In this document: in pieces, positions 62,464 through 64,000 of the stretch
Position numbering within the stretch: the first letter of the stretch is position 1
Layout: each line of letters begins with the position of its first letter
From: Photobacterium sanctipauli
GTDB lineage: Bacteria > Pseudomonadota > Gammaproteobacteria > Enterobacterales > Vibrionaceae
Assembly: GCF_003026495.1 (NCBI RefSeq)
Contig: NZ_PYMA01000002.1
Location: 248,001 to 312,000 of the forward strand
DNA length: 64,000 bases
Direction of reading: 5' to 3'
The notes under the pieces: generated by a model
The model's database searches: none
Seen by the model: only the letters and a program-made list of their open reading frames with translations
Told to the model about the DNA's origin: nothing
Program-made: the position numbers and the translations under genes

Positions 62464-63669
62464 TTACGCAGTCGCGAGCTGGCGAACTACTGGGCGGTCA
62501 TCAATAGGAATGTGGATTAATGCTGCAAGGAACGCCATCACTACCGTGGCCCACCAGATAGGATCATAGCTACCGTAGTAGTCATAGATACGACCGCCAA
62601 ACCAAGCACCGATAAAGCTGCCAACTTGGTGAGTAAGGAAAACCAATCCGTAAAGGGTCGACATATAACGGGCACCGAAGATTTGGCGAACCAAGCCGGA
62701 GGTCAGCGGTACTGTCCCCAGCCAGCAGAAGCCGATTGCCCCACCAAACAATGCCGCTGTTTCAGTGGTGATTGGGAACAGAACGAAAGCGGCAATCACT
62801 AAGGTACGGGTAAAGTAGAGCGCCGACATCACGTAGCGCTTGTTGAACTTATCACCCATGACTCCCCAAAAGTAACTGCCGAAGATATTGAAGATCCCGA
62901 CATACGCCAAAGCCATTGCCGCCGTTGCCGCCGGAAGCCCTTTGTCAGCAAGGTAGCTTGGCAGGTGGGTGGCAATAAACATGACATGGAAGCCACAAAC
63001 GAAAAAGCCGAGGTGAATTAACCAGTAGCCACGGTGGTTGAATGCTTCTTTAAGCGCCTCGCGTAGCGTTTGGTTGTCGTCCGTGTCAGCCGCTTTATTC
63101 CCGGTCGGGTTTACTTTCATAAAGCATGAGAAGGCCAAGATCAGGCCGCACAGCATAGCAAACACCTGCATCGCTGTTTGCCAGTCAAAGTCACTTAGCA
63201 TGTATTGGGCGCCGGGGATCACGGCAAACATACCGAATGAGCCAGCTGCCGTTGTCAAGCCAAAGGCTTTAGCGGTGTGCTCGGCCGGAACAACACGTGC
63301 AACGGCCCCCAATACGATGACGTAACTGGTGGCGCTAAGCCCTAACCCAACCAAACCACCCAATGTTAAATATAACCAGCTAGGCTCAAGTGCAATCGAG
63401 GTGAGGTATAGCCCCAGGCCGTACGCTACCGCCCCCGTCCAAATCACTTTGCGCGCGCCCCAGCGATCCGCTGCCATGCCAACGAAAGGTTGGAACAAGC
63501 CAAAAAGAAGGTTCTGCAAGGCAATGGCAAGGCTGAAAAACTCACGACCCGTATCGAAGTGAGTAGAAATTGGCATCATGAAAATGCCGAAAGACTGCCT
63601 GATCCCTAGGCTGATAATTAATGTTCCAATCCCCATCCAAACAAGTAGTGGGAAGCGAAAGATACTCAT
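62464..63669 (-). CDS. MFS transporter
   Basis: 401 residues, 12 predicted membrane helices, major facilitator superfamily. The motif between helices 2 and 3 is visible as GMAADRWGARKVI, and there is a repeat-like GVMGDKFNKRYVMS between helices 8 and 9. Sequence features fit the OFA/monocarboxylate-type MFS, but the substrate cannot be told from the sequence. The start follows two bases after the stop of the small ORF at 63672, suggesting coupled translation. The N-terminal FGIFMMPISTHFDTGRE segment is typical of this subgroup. Confidence 0.88.
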   Translation of the reverse strand: MSIFRFPLLVWMGIGTLIISLGIRQSFGIFMMPISTHFDTGREFFSLAIALQNLLFGLFQPFVGMAADRWGARKVIWTGAVAYGLGLYLTSIALEPSWLYLTLGGLVGLGLSATSYVIVLGAVARVVPAEHTAKAFGLTTAAGSFGMFAVIPGAQYMLSDFDWQTAMQVFAMLCGLILAFSCFMKVNPTGNKAADTDDNQTLREALKEAFNHRGYWLIHLGFFVCGFHVMFIATHLPSYLADKGLPAATAAMALAYVGIFNIFGSYFWGVMGDKFNKRYVMSALYFTRTLVIAAFVLFPITTETAALFGGAIGFCWLGTVPLTSGLVRQIFGARYMSTLYGLVFLTHQVGSFIGAWFGGRIYDYYGSYDPIWWATVVMAFLAALIHIPIDDRPVVRQLATA

Positions 63670-63671
63670 GG

Positions 63672-63842
63672 TTATAGTCCAGAATAGTTAGGTTCTATGG
63701 TGTTTTGTTGGTGGCAGCCGCCACTCATTGCTTGCTGTGCCAATGCGTCAAGCAACGGCTGGCAGTGGTGCACGGCAACAAGCGTAATCGCCAGCAATAC
63801 CCCCATTCGAAGGAGCTGGGCAGTAAGAGATTGTGAGAACAT
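63672..63842 (-). CDS. 56-residue protein coupled to the MFS transporter
   Basis: Begins MFSQSLTAQLLRMGVLLAITLVAVHHCQ with a hydrophobic helix (about 12-24) followed by a small Cys/His-containing tail (HHCQPLLDAL, SGGCHQQ). AGGAGA lies six bases upstream of the ATG at 63842, a strong site, and its stop is only two bases from the transporter start. It is likely a co-expressed membrane microprotein. It falls below common length cut-offs. Function unknown; a subunit, chaperone or metal-binding helper of the transporter are the options. Confidence 0.65.
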   Translation of the reverse strand: MFSQSLTAQLLRMGVLLAITLVAVHHCQPLLDALAQQAMSGGCHQQNTIEPNYSGL

Positions 63843-63918
63843 TTCTCATCTCCTGACGATAAAAGAGCGGGGATAATAGAGGATTGCTTCTTATGACTCA
63901 AATGAGCAATACTCACTC

Positions 63919-63934
63919 ATATTATGCATAATAT
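63919..63934. promoter_or_regulatory. 16-base palindrome upstream of the MFS operon
   Basis: ATATTATGCATAATAT is perfectly self-complementary, about 77 bases upstream of the 63842 start, in an area that also has inverted CTCAT / ATGAG words (63903 onward and near 63960). This is a plausible operator or regulator-binding region for the transporter operon. The rest of the edge, up to 64000, is non-coding as far as can be seen. Confidence 0.45.
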
Positions 63935-64000
63935 GCATGTATTGCTGGCTCGCAGCGAATGAGTATGCTCGGGGTGATCACTTAGGCGAAGCATTGCCTA

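Noticed and set aside
63725..63916. 63-residue minus-strand frame overlapping the 56-residue gene
   Set aside because: The overlapping frame at 63672-63842 has a strong ribosome-binding site, a membrane helix and coupling to the transporter; this one has none of these.
1..64000. CRISPR arrays, insertion sequences, phage genes, tRNA or rRNA genes
   Set aside because: No regularly spaced repeats, transposase motifs, integrase motifs or recognisable tRNA/rRNA sequences were found on reading both strands.

Overview
The window is chromosomal DNA from a gammaproteobacterium. ThiE, AsnS, QueE, Mlc, BioABFCD, HtpX and FabV all have a Vibrio/Photobacterium character, and a VF530-type (DUF2132) protein is present, so Vibrionaceae, perhaps Photobacterium, is the best guess (inference from remembered sequences, not a search). 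No rRNA, tRNA, insertion sequence, phage gene or CRISPR array was seen.

Layout. 1-12.3 kb is housekeeping: a small membrane protein behind a striking operator, a crotonase-fold isomerase, a small lipoprotein, thiM-thiE, a VF530-like protein, an HTH protein, a DUF2937 protein, asnS, a 935-residue lipoprotein, queE and mlc. 12.4-52.7 kb is one large exosortase A (XrtA)/PEP-CTERM and exopolysaccharide locus. 53-63.8 kb is housekeeping again: a LON-domain protein, the divergent biotin genes bioA / bioBFCD around a BirA-type operator, two small hypothetical genes, htpX, fabV, and an MFS transporter preceded by a coupled 56-residue protein.

The exosortase locus contains one PEP-CTERM substrate, a VanZ-like protein, a trypsin-like protease and the TPR lipoprotein PrsT (12.4-17.2 kb, minus). 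Next comes an AT-rich variable sugar module (17.6-28.1 kb): acyltransferase, ATP-grasp/phosphatase fusion, deacetylase, GT8, two paralogous flippases, GT4 and a beta-helix protein. A plus-strand operon follows: a 48-residue membrane peptide, O-ligase, manC, manB (28.3-32.6 kb). The minus-strand core operon (43.0-32.7 kb) encodes the initiating sugar transferase, deacetylase, FemAB-like protein, glycosyltransferases, exosortase A and an asparagine-synthase-like amidotransferase. The divergent plus operon (43.2-48.9 kb) encodes export lipoprotein, chain-length protein, tyrosine autokinase, outer-membrane barrel and ATPase. The two-component pair PrsK/PrsR (52.5-49.0 kb) closes the locus.

Working model (inference): an exopolysaccharide is built on a lipid carrier from GDP-mannose and other sugars, flipped, polymerised or ligated and exported by the Wza/Wzc-like machinery. 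XrtA cleaves the PEP-CTERM protein and hands it to the envelope or to the polysaccharide. PrsK signals to PrsR, a sigma-54 activator, and a well-formed -24/-12 promoter lies directly upstream of the only PEP-CTERM gene. The most unusual features are the ATP-grasp/low-molecular-weight phosphatase fusion, the translationally coupled small membrane proteins, and a hairpin beside the protease ribosome-binding site.
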